Shown here: positions 1 through 7,709 of the stretch, piece after piece
Numbering within the stretch: position 1 is the stretch's first letter
Layout: the number at the start of each line of letters is the position of its first letter
DNA from: Aquiflexum sp041751335
GTDB lineage: Bacteria; Bacteroidota; Bacteroidia; Cytophagales; Cyclobacteriaceae
DNA length: 64,000 nt
NCBI RefSeq assembly: GCF_041751335.1
Contig: NZ_JBGSXS010000231.1
Span: 1 to 64,000 of the forward strand
Direction: 5' to 3'
The notes under the pieces: generated by a model
Database searches by the model: none
What the model was told of the DNA's origin: nothing
The model's input: only the letters and a program-made list of their open reading frames with translations
Program-made: the position numbers and the translations under genes

Positions 1-20
1 AAAGCGGCGGTGCCGCTTTT
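1..20. terminator. Short hairpin with T-tail at window edge
   Basis: Bases 1-8 (AAAGCGGC) pair with 12-19 (GCCGCTTT) around a three-base loop, and T residues follow. This has the shape of an intrinsic terminator for a gene left of the window; its A-run on the other side makes it possibly bidirectional, serving arcA as well. Confidence 0.5.
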
Positions 21-397
21 CCCAACCCCCACCTCCCCACACGACAGGCCCGGTGGCCGAGCTTGCCGAGGCCGGATTGGTTTAACCTGATGTCATTACC
101 AATTTTGAACATTTTCAAAATGTTGAGGACTCAGGATGACGGCTGCCTAGCGGGTAACTTGCTGTCATTGCTTTTCTGTACATTTTAAAAATGTTGGAGA
201 CTCAGGATGACGGCTGCCTATCGGGTAACCTGATGTCATAGCCAATTCTGAACATTTTCAAAATGCTGAAAACTCAGAATGACAGTCCTTCAGGTTTTTG
301 GGAAAACTAACATCCGTCATCGGTCATCGGTCAACGGACTACCACACTGCCACTACCTACTGTAAACTGCGACTGCTAACTGCTCAAACTGCGACTT
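21..397. other. Gene-free repeat-rich region
   Basis: No supported coding region. It holds the 72-bp tandem repeat at 83-287 and, at about 310-395, degenerate arrays of the words CATCGGTCATCGG and AACTGCGACT that recur elsewhere in the window. It lies downstream of the arcA stop codon. Confidence 0.7.
83..287. repeat. 72-bp tandem repeat, three units (family A)
   Basis: Three consecutive units start with TAACcTGaTGTCAT at 83, 155 and 226 and are 72, 71 and about 62 bp long. Each carries a palindromic core (AACATTTT-C-AAAATGTT in the best copy), followed by a GA(C)TCAGGATGACGGCTGCC-like arm. The outer GTCAT and ATGAC words can pair, so each unit may fold into a long interrupted hairpin. Related copies are seen at 1921-2055, 7045-7116 (inverted), 41864-41941 and 55979-56065. 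No open reading frame or transposase is attached. Read as a REP- or MITE-like intergenic element; function unknown. Confidence 0.8.
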
Positions 398-1612
398 TCA
401 AATCTTAGCCCTACTCAACGGCATCGTCATACACCTTGGGCCACCCAAACCCCTTGACAATTCTGATGAGGGTATCTCCAAAACTTCCACTCCCATATTT
501 CTTAAAGCCCGATTGGTATGGATATTTCTATTGTAAGAGATAACTCTTCTTGGTCCTATGGCAAAAACATTGGCCCCGTCAAACCACTGTTCACGCATAG
601 AATAATCAGGTTTTCCATCTGCGGTAGAAAGTATTTCTAGATGTAAGATTTCTTTTTCCAGCACAGTGAGTAAAGACTCATTAAGCACTTGTCTTTTGAT
701 ATGTACTTTATCGTCTTTGATTTCTTTTAAGGTATAAAGTGAAGTCTGCAAGACGGAATTGAGGGCATCAGGGTAGGTGAGAACCAAGTTTTCATCCAAT
801 ATGGTAAATACGGTATCCAAATGCATGTACTGCCTTTTTTTGGGAAGATGAACTTCATAAACCCGCTCTACTGTCCCTTCGGCAAGTAGGGACTTTGCAA
901 TATGGTAAATGGCTTTTTCGTCAGTACGTTCCGAATTTCCGATAGCAACTGCTTTTTTTGAAAGTACTATCACGTCTCCACCTTCAATGCTTGGAGGTGA
1001 TTCATGTCCGTTAACAGGATATATCTGATGAACGTGATCTTTAAAATCCGGATGGTTTTCGAATACAGATCTTAATAAATTTGCTTCTCGTTGTCTGCCT
1101 TCCATTTTCATACTTGAAAAAATTATTCCTCCAGGAGTGATGGCCATGGGGTCTCTTTGAAAGTATAGATTAGGACTCGGTGGAATCACAAAGGCATAAT
1201 CCATCAATTCTCCTGAGGGTAAGTTTGGGATTTTCCTTTTGAGTTCATGGACTTTGACACCTGCAGTAAGGGCGGTGGCACACTCTGCTGTTGACAATCT
1301 GTCAAATATATACTCTTTGAAGTGAGTCAATCCAGATTTGGAAAGTGCGTCATGCATCAATTTCTCCAGAATCTCCCGATTGGACAAAACCTGAATCAGT
1401 AATTCATGCAATCTATAAACCTGTGCACCTGTAGTCTGTTTGATCAAATCAGTAAATACATCATGTTCCTTTTGCATGGCCTCCAAGTAGGGGACATCCT
1501 CGAAAAGCAACAATTCCTTATTATAAGGAGTCAATCTATCAATCTCTTTTCCTGGTCTATGCATCAGCACAGCCTTCAATGTCCCAAATTCAGAGTTGAG
1601 TCTTAGGTTCAT
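398..1612 (-). CDS. arcA: Arginine deiminase
   Basis: Cytoplasmic enzyme hydrolysing L-arginine to citrulline and ammonia. The 404 residues match the usual family length. The guanidino-modifying-enzyme signature is complete: FQRDP with Asp154, EGGD at 210-213, MHLD with His264 and Asp266, and the nucleophilic Cys394 in GGPRCMTMP near the C-terminus. The ATG at 1612 places the typical MNLRLNSEFGTLKAVL start at the N-terminus. No ornithine carbamoyltransferase or carbamate kinase is adjacent, so this is a stand-alone deiminase rather than a full ADI operon; in that setting it may serve arginine nitrogen release instead of ATP formation (inference). The upstream region to 2134 is filled with repeats and I could not identify a convincing promoter. 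Confidence 0.95.
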   Translation of the reverse strand: MNLRLNSEFGTLKAVLMHRPGKEIDRLTPYNKELLLFEDVPYLEAMQKEHDVFTDLIKQTTGAQVYRLHELLIQVLSNREILEKLMHDALSKSGLTHFKEYIFDRLSTAECATALTAGVKVHELKRKIPNLPSGELMDYAFVIPPSPNLYFQRDPMAITPGGIIFSSMKMEGRQREANLLRSVFENHPDFKDHVHQIYPVNGHESPPSIEGGDVIVLSKKAVAIGNSERTDEKAIYHIAKSLLAEGTVERVYEVHLPKKRQYMHLDTVFTILDENLVLTYPDALNSVLQTSLYTLKEIKDDKVHIKRQVLNESLLTVLEKEILHLEILSTADGKPDYSMREQWFDGANVFAIGPRRVISYNRNIHTNRALRNMGVEVLEIPSSELSRGLGGPRCMTMPLSRAKI

Positions 1613-2134
1613 GGTTTGATTTTTTACTGATATTATCGAAATATATTAATTTAATTAAAAATATGGATGAAAAAATAACTTAAAAATGGAGTATTGTAAA
1701 AAAGGTAAAATGGCAATTCTTATAAAAGCCTGTTTTTCTATTCCTTTAGAAGGAAGTAGGTAAGTTGGATTTATCTAACCGGAGCGGTACGTCACCCTGT
1801 AGGAAAGCCTACCCCGTCCCGATAATTATCGGGATTCGGGGGGTCTCATGAGGATCCGCAAATGATAGAAATAAACATAAATAGGACCTTTAGAGATACC
1901 TCGTGCCTCGGCATGACGCATAACCTTACGTCATTACCTATTTTGAACATTTTGAAAATATTGGGGACTCGGAATGACGCCTGACTTATGGAGATAGGGG
2001 TAACCTAATGTCATTCCTTTTCTGAACATTTTCGAAATGTTGGGGACTCGAAGTGAAAAGGAGAAACTTATCGTTCAATCTAAAATCTTAAATCTAAAAT
2101 CTACCATCTACTTTCATCCTTTAACCTTCATCCT
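1613..2134. other. Gene-free region with repeats and a palindrome
   Basis: Lies between the arcA start and the lysS stop. It contains a perfect 16-bp palindrome CCCGATAATTATCGGG at 1818-1833, two family A units at 1921-2055 and a run of TCTAAAATCTA-type words at about 2080-2110. No coding region is supported; the arcA promoter must lie here, probably in the A+T-rich 1613-1700 part. Confidence 0.6.
1921..2055. repeat. Family A repeat, two units
   Basis: Units starting TAACCTTACGTCATT at 1921 and TAACCTAATGTCATT at 2001, each with the AACATTTT...AAAATrTT core and a GGGGACTCG arm. They are spaced 80 bp apart, in the same orientation as the copies at 83-287. Confidence 0.7.
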
Positions 2135-3853
2135 TCAAGAAACCCACCCCTCAACATCCTCCTTACTCGGGTTTGCAGCATCTAGCTTCAATTTTTTCCT
2201 CCTACCACAGACATCATTGAAGAGTTTGTTGGAATCTTGTTCCTTCAACTGCTCAATGGTATGGATATTCAGGTCACGGATGGCAGGGATTAATCCGGCA
2301 GGTATGCCTAAGGCCATAAAATCCTCATCAGAAGCGATCTTCACTTTTTTCTCTGGTCTCATCTGTGGGAAAAACAGGACTTCCTGTATGGTGGTCTTGT
2401 TAGTCAACAACATGGTCAATCGATCAATTCCAATACCTAAGCCTGACGTAGGTGGCATGCCGTATTCTAATGACCTTAGGAAATCTTCATCCATGGCCAT
2501 GGCTTCATCATCACCTCTTGCTGCCAGTTTCACTTGCTCTTCAAACCTTTCTCTTTGGACGATGGGGTCGTTTAGTTCTGAATAGGCATTGGCTATTTCT
2601 TTACCATTGACAAAAAGCTCAAAACGCTCAACCAATCCTTCTTTACTTCTATGTTTCTTAGCCAGAGGAGTCATTTCAACTGGGTAGTCGGTGATATAAG
2701 TCGGTTGAATCAGGTTTGCTTCTACTTTCTCTCCGAATATTTCATCGATAAGTTTTCCTTTGCCCATGGTATTGTCAACTGCAATACCAAATTCGGCACA
2801 CACTTTTTTCAGCCCATCTTCATTCATTTCGCTGACATCCACACCTGCAAATTCTTTGATAGAATCAAGCATGGTTAGTCTTCGATATGGCCCGGCAAAG
2901 TCAACCTGCTTGTCCCCAACTGTTAAAATTGTGGTGCCATGGATGGATTCCGTAACTTTCTCAATCAGTTCTTCCACCATTTCCATCATCCAGATATAGT
3001 CTTTATAGGCCACATAAATTTCCATTGAGGTAAATTCCGGATTATGGGTCCGGTCCATCCCTTCATTCCGGAACATTTTCCCAAACTCATAAACCCCTTC
3101 AAAACCACCTACAATCAACCTTTTGAGGTAAAGTTCATTCGCTATTCGTAAAAACAAACCCATATCCAGGGTATTGTGATGCGTGGTGAATGGACGTGCA
3201 GCTGCACCCCCATGAACTTGTTGCAGTATAGGTGTCTCCACTTCCAGCCATCCGTGGTCATCAAAATACCGGCGCATATTGCTGATGATTTTGGACCGGG
3301 TAACAAATACATTTTTCACTTCAGGATTCACCGTTAAGTCAACATATCGTTGTCTATATCTTAATTCAGGATCGGTAAAACCATCATAGACATTGCCTTC
3401 TTCATCCCTTTTGACCACAGGAAGTGGTTTGATGGATTTGGAAAGGATCTTCAAGTCGGTGACATGAAGTGAAATCTCTCCTGTTTGGGTAGTGAAAATA
3501 TATCCTTTCAATCCGATAAAGTCACCGATTCCCAAAAGCTTCTTAAATATGATATTGTAAAAAGTCTTGTCTTCGCCTGGACAAAGGTCATCTCGTCTCA
3601 GGTAAATCTGAAGTCTTCCTGTAGAATCCTGTATTTCTGCGAAAGAGGCAGAACCCATGATTCTTTTGGTCATCAGCCTGCCCGCTATGGAGATGTCCTT
3701 ATAATCGGTTTTCCTGTTTTCGTAATTTTTATGGATGTCCGCTGCGGTGACATTGATCGGAAATGATTCGGCAGGATAGGGGTCAATTCCCAATTTCATC
3801 AACTCTTCCCTATCTTTTCTTCTTTCTATTTCCTGTTCGCTAAGTAACTGCAT
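2135..3853 (-). CDS. lysS: Lysyl-tRNA synthetase, class II
   Basis: Charges tRNA-Lys with lysine in the cytoplasm. An N-terminal OB-fold anticodon-binding domain occupies about residues 55-165, followed by the class II catalytic core: motif 2 is FRNEGMDRTHNPEFTSME and motif 3 is GLGIGIDRLTMLLT at about residue 471. The core should end near VLFFPQMRP (about residue 500), yet the protein runs to 572, adding roughly 70 residues rich in Lys and Asp that resemble a small helical domain (IPAGLIPAIRDLNIHTIEQL). This tail is, to my knowledge, common in Bacteroidota LysS and absent from the E. coli enzyme. The ATG at 3853 is the only reasonable start. Nothing in the neighbourhood suggests an operon. 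Confidence 0.95.
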   Translation of the reverse strand: MQLLSEQEIERRKDREELMKLGIDPYPAESFPINVTAADIHKNYENRKTDYKDISIAGRLMTKRIMGSASFAEIQDSTGRLQIYLRRDDLCPGEDKTFYNIIFKKLLGIGDFIGLKGYIFTTQTGEISLHVTDLKILSKSIKPLPVVKRDEEGNVYDGFTDPELRYRQRYVDLTVNPEVKNVFVTRSKIISNMRRYFDDHGWLEVETPILQQVHGGAAARPFTTHHNTLDMGLFLRIANELYLKRLIVGGFEGVYEFGKMFRNEGMDRTHNPEFTSMEIYVAYKDYIWMMEMVEELIEKVTESIHGTTILTVGDKQVDFAGPYRRLTMLDSIKEFAGVDVSEMNEDGLKKVCAEFGIAVDNTMGKGKLIDEIFGEKVEANLIQPTYITDYPVEMTPLAKKHRSKEGLVERFELFVNGKEIANAYSELNDPIVQRERFEEQVKLAARGDDEAMAMDEDFLRSLEYGMPPTSGLGIGIDRLTMLLTNKTTIQEVLFFPQMRPEKKVKIASDEDFMALGIPAGLIPAIRDLNIHTIEQLKEQDSNKLFNDVCGRRKKLKLDAANPSKEDVEGWVS

Positions 3854-4029
3854 TTCTTGTTTAGATTTTAGATATGAGACTCAAGACATGAGATGATTGA
3901 AGAACAAATATTTCTTAATACATCAAATGGCCTTGATTCTTTTATTTTTCTATTGAACACTCTTTTCTTTCCGGTAAATGAAAGTCACCAATTAAGAGAG
4001 AAAGTAAATGGAGTAACCCTCGCTAGCTT

Positions 4030-4068
4030 CGGACATCGGACATCGGACATCGGTCATCGGTCATCGGA
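4030..4068. repeat. GGACATC/GGTCATC short-word array
   Basis: Five near-identical octamer-like words (GGACATC or GGTCATC plus G) in a row, between lysS and the proline dehydrogenase gene. Similar arrays occur at about 320-345, 40905-40950 and 42550-42570, each close to the 3' end of a gene. Confidence 0.6.
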
Positions 4069-4110
4069 CTTAAGTTCCAGAAAGCAATGAGAAATAGGTG
4101 TTTGTCAACA

Positions 4111-5292
4111 TTACTTTTTCCTCCTCCTAGCTATTTCCCGCTTCACCAAATCAAACTCCCTGCTGCTTTGACCTGCAACGGATGTGTTTTCTTCCGCTCT
4201 TCTCGAAAGGTAGGGCATTACTTTTTCAACAGGGCCATAGGGAACATATTTCACTACATTATAACCTGCATTGGCAAGATTATAGGAAATATTATCGCTC
4301 ATTCCATATAATTGAGCAAAATAGACCCTGTCATCTTTGGGATTGATGCCATATTTTGTTATTAATTCAGTTAGAAGAATATTGCTTTCTTCATTGTGAG
4401 TACCGGATACCAATCCCATACCCTCAATATTTTCCACACAATACCTCAAGGCATCGTTGTAATCTCTGTCAGAAGCTTCCTTGGTTGGCTGGATAGGGCT
4501 TCTGTAATTTTTTTCATCAGCTCTATCTCTTTCTTTTTCCATGTAAGCACCTCTTACCAATTTTGCTCCAAAGTGATATCCTTTTTCTGATGCAACCTGA
4601 TGGGCTTTTTTCAATCTTTCCAACATGTCATGCCTGTACATTTGGTAAGTGTTGTATACAATACAGGTATTTTGGTTGTATTTTTCCATAGCTTCATATA
4701 CCATCTTATCCAATACATCCTGAAACCATGATTCTTCTGCATCCACTAGAATTTTTGTGTTGGCCTGGAAAGCTGCATTGCATAAGGTATCGACCCTGTT
4801 TTTTAATTTTTCATAGGAAGCTTTTTCTTTTTCATTGAGTTTTTTTCCTTCCTGAACTTTGGTCATGATCCTATAATCTCCCAATCCGGTCACCTTAAAA
4901 ACAGCAAAAGGTATATCATCATCTCCCGCTGATCTTTCTATAGTCCTCAGAATCTCATTTTTTGTGGCTTCATAACTTTCTTCATCACCTTTGCCTTCAA
5001 CAGAATAATCAAGAATGGCATGAATCTTAAATTTGGCAAGGTCATTAACAGCTTGTTGGCAATCTTCAATATCCTCTCCTCCACAAAAATGACCAAACAT
5101 CGTTTTTTTCATGATGCCTTTGATGGGCAAATTTAAAGCAAAAGCCCAATTGGCCATTTTTGTACCCAAACTTACCGCCACATTGTTGTTGATGGTAGCA
5201 AAGATGAGGTACATTTTCTTCAAGTCTCTATTTGATTTGGAAGCAAAGGCAACTTCCAGGTTCTCGAAAGAAATATTGGGTTTGACTGGCAT
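4111..5292 (-). CDS. Proline dehydrogenase
   Basis: FAD enzyme oxidising L-proline to pyrroline-5-carboxylate, passing electrons to the respiratory chain. The 393-residue TIM-barrel protein shows the family motifs KLVRGAYMEKER, GTHNEES, QLYGMSDNISYNLA and the C-terminal substrate-binding RRAEENTS. It is a monofunctional enzyme: no aldehyde dehydrogenase domain follows, unlike long PutA proteins. The start at 5292 (MPVKPNISFENLEVAFASKS) is supported by a TAnnTTTG box 20 bp upstream. It is divergent from the aromatic attenuator. The matching pyrroline-5-carboxylate dehydrogenase is not in the window. Confidence 0.92.
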   Translation of the reverse strand: MPVKPNISFENLEVAFASKSNRDLKKMYLIFATINNNVAVSLGTKMANWAFALNLPIKGIMKKTMFGHFCGGEDIEDCQQAVNDLAKFKIHAILDYSVEGKGDEESYEATKNEILRTIERSAGDDDIPFAVFKVTGLGDYRIMTKVQEGKKLNEKEKASYEKLKNRVDTLCNAAFQANTKILVDAEESWFQDVLDKMVYEAMEKYNQNTCIVYNTYQMYRHDMLERLKKAHQVASEKGYHFGAKLVRGAYMEKERDRADEKNYRSPIQPTKEASDRDYNDALRYCVENIEGMGLVSGTHNEESNILLTELITKYGINPKDDRVYFAQLYGMSDNISYNLANAGYNVVKYVPYGPVEKVMPYLSRRAEENTSVAGQSSREFDLVKREIARRRKK

Positions 5293-5311
5293 AGGAGCTC
5301 TAATTGTGGCG

Positions 5312-5319
5312 CAAATATA
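5312..5319 (-). promoter_or_regulatory. -7 box of proline dehydrogenase promoter
   Basis: On minus the sequence reads TATATTTG, a perfect TAnnTTTG box of the Bacteroidota housekeeping sigma factor, about 20 bp before the ATG at 5292. I see no good TTG at the expected -33 distance, so the assignment is moderate. Confidence 0.5.
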
Positions 5320-5617
5320 TCAAAAAAACTCCATGGGGGTAGAATTTGTTTGGTAAAAGAAAAGGAAGGGCAGATTTCTTTGATTGGACATTGGGCTATT
5401 CAATTTTTAAGTAGACAACAAGACCTTTTTCAGCTGATTCATACCGAATCGAATAAAAAGCAAACTGAAGTAAAAGAAGGAAGTGAGTATCCTAAAACAT
5501 CAGGTTAATTTATCAATATTATATTTGGTGGTCAGATTATTTATATAATGATGTTTTCGAATAAATATCAAACGATCTGATTTTTGAAGAAATCTCAAAA
5601 AAATATTCAAAAATTAA

Positions 5618-5648
5618 TTTGTTTTTAAAAATGAGGCCTTTACATTTG
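5618..5648 (+). promoter_or_regulatory. Bacteroidota-type promoter of the aromatic operon
   Basis: TTTG at 5618-5621, a 19-bp spacer and TACATTTG at 5641-5648 match the Bacteroidota consensus TTTG-N(17-23)-TAnnTTTG exactly. The predicted start of transcription falls at about 5652-5655, on or just before the ATG (5653) of the leader peptide, so the transcript would be leaderless or nearly so. A second possible -7 box, TATATTTG at 5520-5527, has no clear -33 partner but would give a longer leader. Confidence 0.65.
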
Positions 5649-5652
5649 AAAC

Positions 5653-5748
5653 ATGTTAATCGCAGCCTTCGCATATTTTACCTTCTTTTACTTTTACTTT
5701 CGTCCTCAAGGTCGAATCGGAGCTGCCTATTGTCTGGTAAAAAACTAA
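5653..5748 (+). CDS. Phe/Tyr-rich leader peptide of aromatic attenuator
   Basis: A 31-residue open frame from ATG 5653 to TAA 5746-5748, shorter than usual gene-calling limits. Residues 6-16 read FAYFTFFYFYF: nine of eleven are phenylalanine or tyrosine, with another Tyr at 26. Such runs just before a biosynthetic operon are the hallmark of attenuator leader peptides such as PheL. It stands directly upstream of DAHP synthase-chorismate mutase, the entry enzyme for Phe and Tyr synthesis, and is followed by an intrinsic terminator. An in-frame TGA just upstream (5647-5649) fixes ATG 5653 as the only start. The peptide itself probably has no job beyond making ribosomes stall when Phe- or Tyr-tRNA is scarce. 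Confidence 0.85.
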   Translation: MLIAAFAYFTFFYFYFRPQGRIGAAYCLVKN

Positions 5749-5779
5749 AAATTATAAACCATATAAGAGCCCGATTCGA
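5712..5779 (+). promoter_or_regulatory. Antiterminator of the aromatic attenuator
   Basis: TCGAATCGG at 5712-5720, within leader codons 20-23, is perfectly complementary over nine bases to CCGATTCGA at 5771-5779, which contains most of the left arm of the terminator. The two pairings are mutually exclusive. A ribosome stalled on the aromatic codons (5668-5700) would leave 5712-5720 free to form the antiterminator. A weaker pairing of GCAGC (5662-5666) with GCTGC (5722-5726) could act as the 1:2 helix. Mechanism inferred by analogy with enterobacterial attenuators. Confidence 0.75.
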
Positions 5780-5800
5780 AAGAGTCGGGTTTTTTATTTT
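5770..5800 (+). terminator. Intrinsic terminator of the aromatic attenuator
   Basis: Stem CCCGATTC (5770-5777) with GAGTCGGG (5782-5789), a GAAA tetraloop and a T-rich tail (5790-5800). It ends 14 bp before the DAHP synthase ATG, the position expected for a regulatory terminator. Confidence 0.88.
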
Positions 5801-5814
5801 AAACCAATTTGAGA

Positions 5815-6912
5815 ATGAAAGATCACTTACAAACCAAAGACTGGGGATTAGGACTTAAAGGCCACATCATCATTGCCGGTCCTTGTAGCGCAGAAAGCCC
5901 CGAACAAATCGAAAAAGTCTGTATCGAAATGAAAAAGGAAAATATGATTCCCGATATATTCCGTGCAGGTATTTGGAAACCACGTACAAGACCAGGGTTG
6001 TTTGAGGGTATTGGTGAAGAAGGGTTAAATTGGATGGAGATAGCTAGGCATCACCTCAACATCCCAATCACCACGGAAGTAGGAAATGCTGCTCACGTAG
6101 AGATGGCACTCAAACACAAAGTGGATGTATTGTGGATCGGAGCAAGAACTACTGTTAACCCTTTTGCGGTTCAGGAAATTGCTGAAGCATTAAGAGGAGT
6201 TGATATTCCAGTAATGGTTAAAAATCCAATGAATCCTGATCTTCAGCTATGGATCGGTGCTTTGGAAAGACTGCATGCTGTAGGCATCAATAAGTTGGCT
6301 GCCATACACAGAGGATTTTCAGATTCTTATGACAAAAGATTCCGTAATAAACCCAATTGGTCGATGCCTATCCACTTAAAAAGAGAATGGAAAGGAATGG
6401 AAGTGATCAATGACCCAAGCCATATTGTTGGAAACAGAGAAGGAATTCTTGAAACAGCACAGCGGGCCATCAACTTTGGATTGGATGGTTTGATGATTGA
6501 GACACACCATGACCCAGACAATGCTTGGTCTGATGCCAAGCAACAAGTGACACCTGCGGCACTTAAAAATATCTTGTCCCAAATTGACTTTAAAGATACG
6601 CTCGGAGCTGAAAACCCAAGTGAAAGATTGAATGACTTGAGAAATGCCATTGACCACCTTGATGATCAGTTGTTGGATATTCTGCAGGAAAGGTTTTCCC
6701 TGATTGACCAGGTAGGGGCTTATAAAAGGGAACATCACCTGACCGTATTCCAATCAGATAGATGGAAATATGTGATGGAATCCAGAACTCAAAAAGGTGT
6801 GGATAAAAACCTCAGCGAAAAATTCATGAAGGAATTGCTCTATTGTATCCATGAAGAGTCTGTAAAAAGACAGGAGAAGCAATTGAGGGAAGCGGCATCG
6901 GTGAAGAAGTGA
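5815..6912 (+). CDS. Bifunctional DAHP synthase / chorismate mutase
   Basis: Catalyses both the first step of the shikimate pathway (PEP plus erythrose 4-phosphate to DAHP) and the branch-point conversion of chorismate to prephenate. Residues 1-260 form the KDO8P-synthase-like class I DAHP synthase barrel, with IIIAGPCSAES and FRAGIWKPRTRPGLFEG near the N-terminus. Residues about 272-355 are an AroQ-type chorismate mutase (LRNAIDHLDDQLLDIL, then a long helix with VGAYKREH). The fusion is typical of Bacteroidota. I chose the ATG at 5815 over an in-frame TTG at 5809 because only six bases separate them. Regulation is by the attenuator just upstream. The gene is first in a string continuing, with a repeat-filled gap, to aroB and aroA. 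Confidence 0.93.
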   Translation: MKDHLQTKDWGLGLKGHIIIAGPCSAESPEQIEKVCIEMKKENMIPDIFRAGIWKPRTRPGLFEGIGEEGLNWMEIARHHLNIPITTEVGNAAHVEMALKHKVDVLWIGARTTVNPFAVQEIAEALRGVDIPVMVKNPMNPDLQLWIGALERLHAVGINKLAAIHRGFSDSYDKRFRNKPNWSMPIHLKREWKGMEVINDPSHIVGNREGILETAQRAINFGLDGLMIETHHDPDNAWSDAKQQVTPAALKNILSQIDFKDTLGAENPSERLNDLRNAIDHLDDQLLDILQERFSLIDQVGAYKREHHLTVFQSDRWKYVMESRTQKGVDKNLSEKFMKELLYCIHEESVKRQEKQLREAASVKK

Positions 6913-7044
6913 TATTGATGTACAAAGGACCAATTACAATCCGCCACGGCGGACAAGTTGTACCAAGTAAAGCCATCTAAATTAGAATTGTAACTTATCT
7001 TTGATAGTCTCCAATGTTTTGTAAACTCTCAGAATTACTAATGA

Positions 7045-7116
7045 CCTCAGGTTAATCGTCATCCCGAGTCTCCAACATTTTGGAAATGTTCAGAAAGGGT
7101 AATGACATCAAGACGG
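7045..7116 (-). repeat. Family A repeat, inverted copy
   Basis: Read on minus it gives TTGATGTCATTACC, the AACATTT..AAAATGTT core and GAGACTCGGGATGACG, the same order as the copies at 83-287. It is a single unit. Confidence 0.7.
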
Positions 7117-7308
7117 GCTCCAGACCTCTCCTGCGTCCCTGTCTGCCGACCAGGCAAGGAGGTGCAAGGCAAAGTTCTTTCTAGGCTTAAATGCTATTTG
7201 TAGTTCTAAACCATCAATTACAAATACTGTCATTGGTAGTAATAAAAATTTGGCAGTTACAGAAAGGAGAATGACATTAAGTTGTCGCTTCCAGTAGGCT
7301 CAATACAA

Positions 7309-7393
7309 GCTCCATAGGAGCGGCCAATATAATAGCCCAGGGTTTTAACCCTGGGATTTGATGGGATCGCATATGCAAAAGTTCCATAGGAAC
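7309..7393. repeat. CCATAGG palindrome pair with CCCAGGG hairpin
   Basis: GCTCCATAGGAGC (7309-7321) and GTTCCATAGGAAC (7381-7393) are near-identical palindromes flanking a hairpin with arms CCCAGGG and CCCTGGG at 7336-7355. This looks like two units of a dispersed intergenic element about 72 bp apart. No coding potential. Confidence 0.55.
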
Positions 7394-7681
7394 GACCGAT
7401 TTATTGTCCAGAAAATGCCATGGGATTTCAAATTGGCATTTGATGATTTAAACCAACATAGAAATTCTGTCATTGGTAGGGATCTCCACTGGTACAATTA
7501 GAAGGTTAAATTTCTGGAAAAGTATTATACCTTTTAGTCAAAGTCATCCTTTTCCTTAACCTCGGGAGATGCTTCACTACGTTCTGCATGACGCTCCGAA
7601 AATCTGTATTGGATAAAAGAACGGAATACCAGAAAGGTTATCAATACTAGGCTAAGTATTCCGTACTTTTACTCTGTATTT

Positions 7682-7689
7682 TAAATTTG
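7682..7689 (+). promoter_or_regulatory. -7 box of aroB promoter
   Basis: TAAATTTG matches TAnnTTTG and stands 20 bp before the TTG start of aroB, which would leave an RNA leader of about 16 bases. The -33 element is poor. Confidence 0.45.
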
Positions 7690-7709
7690 ATAAAAAAAAA
7701 TAAACCATT

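Larger units (their letters stand above)
6913..7709. other. Large repeat-filled gap inside the aromatic cluster
   Basis: Almost 800 bp without a supported gene. It contains an inverted family A copy (7045-7116) and a CTCCATAGGAG / CCCAGGG-TTTT-AACCCTGGG / GTTCCATAGGAAC palindrome group (7309-7393). The gap separates DAHP synthase-chorismate mutase from aroB, which has its own likely promoter at its end. Confidence 0.7.

Noticed and set aside
83..287. Possible CRISPR array or tandem gene repeats at the left edge
   Set aside because: The whole 72-bp unit is conserved with no unique spacers, and dispersed single copies occur elsewhere.
2037..2585. 182-codon plus-strand frame over the lysS 3' end
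   Set aside because: Antisense shadow of a well-supported lysyl-tRNA synthetase; low-complexity protein starting in repeat DNA.
5619..5858. Open frame of 79 codons with leucine run, overlapping the attenuator
   Set aside because: It starts with TTG inside the promoter, runs through the terminator into the DAHP synthase start, and lacks a family look. The Phe/Tyr-rich frame from 5653 explains the region better.
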